DNA from: Bipolaris cookei
Taxonomy: Eukaryota; Ascomycota; Dothideomycetes; Pleosporales; Pleosporaceae
Reading direction: 5' to 3'
Length of the DNA stretch: 64,000 nucleotides
Assembly: GCA_002286855.1 (NCBI GenBank)
Contig: NRSV01000001.1
Coordinates: forward strand, 782,276-846,275
Made by a program: the position numbers and the translations under genes. The notes beneath the pieces were generated by a model. That model did no database searches. It worked only from the letters and a program-made list of their open reading frames with translations, and was not told where the DNA came from. How positions within the stretch are numbered: the stretch's first letter is position 1; each line of letters begins with the position of its first letter. Shown here piece by piece: positions 62,261 through 64,000 of the stretch.

Positions 62261-63382
62261 TCAATCCGCATCCAGAAAAGCACGAAGCTTCACCAGTTCT
62301 TCCTGATCGTGAAGCTCACTAACAACACGATTAATGGCTCCACCATCCCACGCAATGCCATGCCAGAGCAAAACGCCCATATCTCGCATCATCCTTACTT
62401 CATCTTCGCGTGCCTTTAAACCCGTTGCAGCTGCGAACAAGTGCTCCCAGAATGCATGTCGAAGCTGTGCGGCTCCCTCAAAATAGATCCATGCGGATAT
62501 TGTGCTCGAAGAAACTCTTTCGTAATACCCCAGCAGATGCTCAAGCCCATACAGACACGTTCCAAAGGGCAAAAACTCTGCTTCAGCCCAATCGACCAGG
62601 CCAGTCATCTTCCACCGATTCTCATCGATGAGAATGTTGGATGGTATGAGATCCCCGTGATTCAGAATGATAGGGTAGTTCGTCATTTTTTGTATGGCTG
62701 AAAGTGTCCTCCCTGCTCTTCTTCTCAAGCATGCGTCGGGTAGTTCTGCAGCAAGTTTCCTGAGTCGATAGACAATGCTTGAGCCGACTTTGCCGCGACA
62801 CTGTAAGAGTACATCTGGTGTATCTTCCATTGGCGAGTCAGCTCGTGTGGTTCTGAGTATTGGTAATGTTTGCGCTTTCGACGCACACTGCCAGCCTTGT
62901 ACTACGAATTTGGCAAAGTCCAAGACTAGTGTCTCCAGTTGTGCTTGCTCTTTTATAGTCAAGGTACGTGCACGCGGCATCAGACGGCTGAGAGACGTGC
63001 CGGAAATTCTGTTCATCTTGTGAGCCTTCAGGCCTCCAGGTAGCGGTATGTCCAGGAGTGCGACGGTTGGTGCCAGTGATGGATAGGTCTTGGTTGCGAC
63101 GTGCATAAGGTCAAGATCGAGTGCGTGAGACGCAGGTCGGAGTTGAACGATCAGCTCACTTCTTGTTTTGCGCCCTTCAAATTCCTCTGCCAGGTCCTTG
63201 TCTACAACCGTGCTGTGCTCAGTGCCGCTCAAAGGCGCAACCAACAACGTGCAACTGCAATATCCCTGCTGTTCAAACTCTTTCACCTCATACCCTACAT
63301 ATGCATTCTGTACAGCTCTCATACATGACTTTCCATCTTCGTTCCTCAGGTTGAAGCGACCCCAGAAGCCTTGGGATGTCAT
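62261..63382 (-). CDS. Aminoglycoside phosphotransferase-like (APH) family kinase
   Basis: Single-exon 373-aa protein from the ATG at 63382 (MTSQGFWGRFNLRNEDG); upstream in-frame sequence lacks an ATG. Protein-kinase-like fold with the Brenner motif ILNHGDLIPSNILID (catalytic Asp in HGD, Asn in SNIL) and the metal-binding DWAEAEFLPFG replacing DFG, typical of APH/choline-kinase relatives. The N-lobe has ELIVQLRPASHALDLDLM. Such proteins are numerous in fungi; most have unknown small-molecule substrates, and antibiotic resistance should not be assumed. Cytosolic, no signal peptide. The C-terminal helix ends LVKLRAFLDAD. Confidence 0.85.
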   Translation of the reverse strand: MTSQGFWGRFNLRNEDGKSCMRAVQNAYVGYEVKEFEQQGYCSCTLLVAPLSGTEHSTVVDKDLAEEFEGRKTRSELIVQLRPASHALDLDLMHVATKTYPSLAPTVALLDIPLPGGLKAHKMNRISGTSLSRLMPRARTLTIKEQAQLETLVLDFAKFVVQGWQCASKAQTLPILRTTRADSPMEDTPDVLLQCRGKVGSSIVYRLRKLAAELPDACLRRRAGRTLSAIQKMTNYPIILNHGDLIPSNILIDENRWKMTGLVDWAEAEFLPFGTCLYGLEHLLGYYERVSSSTISAWIYFEGAAQLRHAFWEHLFAAATGLKAREDEVRMMRDMGVLLWHGIAWDGGAINRVVSELHDQEELVKLRAFLDAD

Positions 63383-63913
63383 GATTACTTGGACGTAATC
63401 AATATAGAGATGCAGACTTGAGAGGGATCCAAGCCATGGCGGACTATGGGTGCCGCGCAATTCATCCCGTGCTGCATTATTAATGACGGGTAGTCGCAAG
63501 CCTGTTCGCTACACATGTCCAAGTATGTGGCTACATGGTGTGTCGTACTTTGCTGTGGTTCGCTGAGATGCTGCACGTGGCAGTCGGGCGTGGGAGGGAT
63601 GAAGGTTAGATGGAGCGGGGGCGTGGTGTGCATCGGCTTGCCGTGTAAGCATGGCCGGGTGAAATCCTCAGCAAAAAGCGCAGCTAATTACTCACAGAAC
63701 GCTTTTATCCAGGAATATTGAGTATGAAGGCTGGTGGAGTACTAAATATCGTACATTCGTCTTATATTAATTGCTATATGCATTCGATCAGTCGAACAAG
63801 AAAAACGCCTCCCCAAATCTGAGTCCTTTTACCAAAGCCAGCTCAGTTATCAGAAGAATGGTATCATATGTGCCGCCAACTATCTCAAAATTCGCCCACA
63901 AGACTTCTACTGT
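63383..63913. other. Intergenic, APH promoter and next gene's 3' flank
   Basis: About 530 bp. AT-rich 3'-flank DNA lies at 63,715-63,900. Nothing coding seen. Confidence 0.45.
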
Positions 63914-64000
63914 TTACAACGAAGCAAAGGCAACGGCAACAAAAGCAGCAGCAATACTGATGAAGGATTGTGCGCTGAGACCAGAGGCGTTGCTGGTAGT
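63914..64000 (-). CDS. 3' end of a probable GPI-anchored protein (partial)
   Basis: The last 28 codons of a minus-strand gene that continues beyond the window. They read TTSNASGLSAQSFISIAAAF and a hydrophobic alanine/valine-rich end, with the stop at 63914-63916. Small residues (Ser-Asn-Ala-Ser-Gly) followed by a spacer and hydrophobic tail are the pattern of a GPI-anchor signal. Rest of the protein unseen. Confidence 0.65.
   Translation of the reverse strand, partial: TTSNASGLSAQSFISIAAAFVAVAFASL

Overview
The window is nuclear DNA of a filamentous ascomycete fungus, most likely a dothideomycete of the Pleosporales type. That placement is inferred from gene content and style. Genes are compact and carry 45-60 bp introns with GTRNGT donors and CTAAC-like branch points. 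There are many short secreted or GPI-anchored proteins, and dead gene or transposon copies carry stop codons that look like RIP (C to T or G to A). I rebuilt exon structures by hand from splice sites and reading-frame phase. No tRNA, rRNA, CRISPR or prokaryotic feature was seen.

Layout. 0.1-1.3 kb: arginase. 2.5-2.9 kb: Cys-rich secreted protein with an exact internal 27-bp duplication. 4.6-5.4 kb: repeat-rich GPI wall protein. 7.2-9.9 kb: SET-domain protein and a coiled-coil protein. 11.7-18.9 kb: a nitrogen-scavenging cluster made of a Zn2Cys6 activator resembling TamA/DAL81, an NCS1 permease, and a divergently transcribed fusion of a biuret-hydrolase-like cysteine hydrolase with an allophanate-hydrolase-like amidase. 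19.2-20.8 kb: App1-like secreted protein. 23.5-31.5 kb: GPI protein, CutC, small Myb-like protein, Nma111 protease and FAD monooxygenase. 31.8-33.2 kb: dead MFS transporter. 35.6-39.0 kb: 7TM-RGS receptor and an unknown protein. 40.3-42.1 kb: pogo transposon with a LINE inside it. 42.4-51.3 kb: secreted amidohydrolase, second Cys-rich secreted protein, DRS1 helicase, PIS1, GPI protein. 52.4-56.7 kb: divergent FTR1-FET3 iron-uptake pair with four SreA-type GATA sites between them. 56.9-57.9 kb: LigB-type dioxygenase. 58.2-61.5 kb: transposon-rich stretch with two LINE insertions, a bZIP/DUF3425 pseudogene and a hAT element. 62.3 kb to the end: APH-family kinase and the 3' end of another GPI protein.

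How genes work together. The 11.7-18.9 kb cluster has a permease, a two-step amide-hydrolysing enzyme, a matching nitrogen regulator and three HGATAR (AreA-type) sites in the shared promoter. The simplest reading is uptake of biuret or a related ureide and its stepwise conversion to ammonia and CO2. FTR1 and FET3 form the classical reductive iron-uptake complex. Arginase, DRS1, PIS1 and Nma111 are housekeeping genes. Transposons and decayed genes are confined mainly to 31.8-34.5, 39-42 and 58-61.6 kb.
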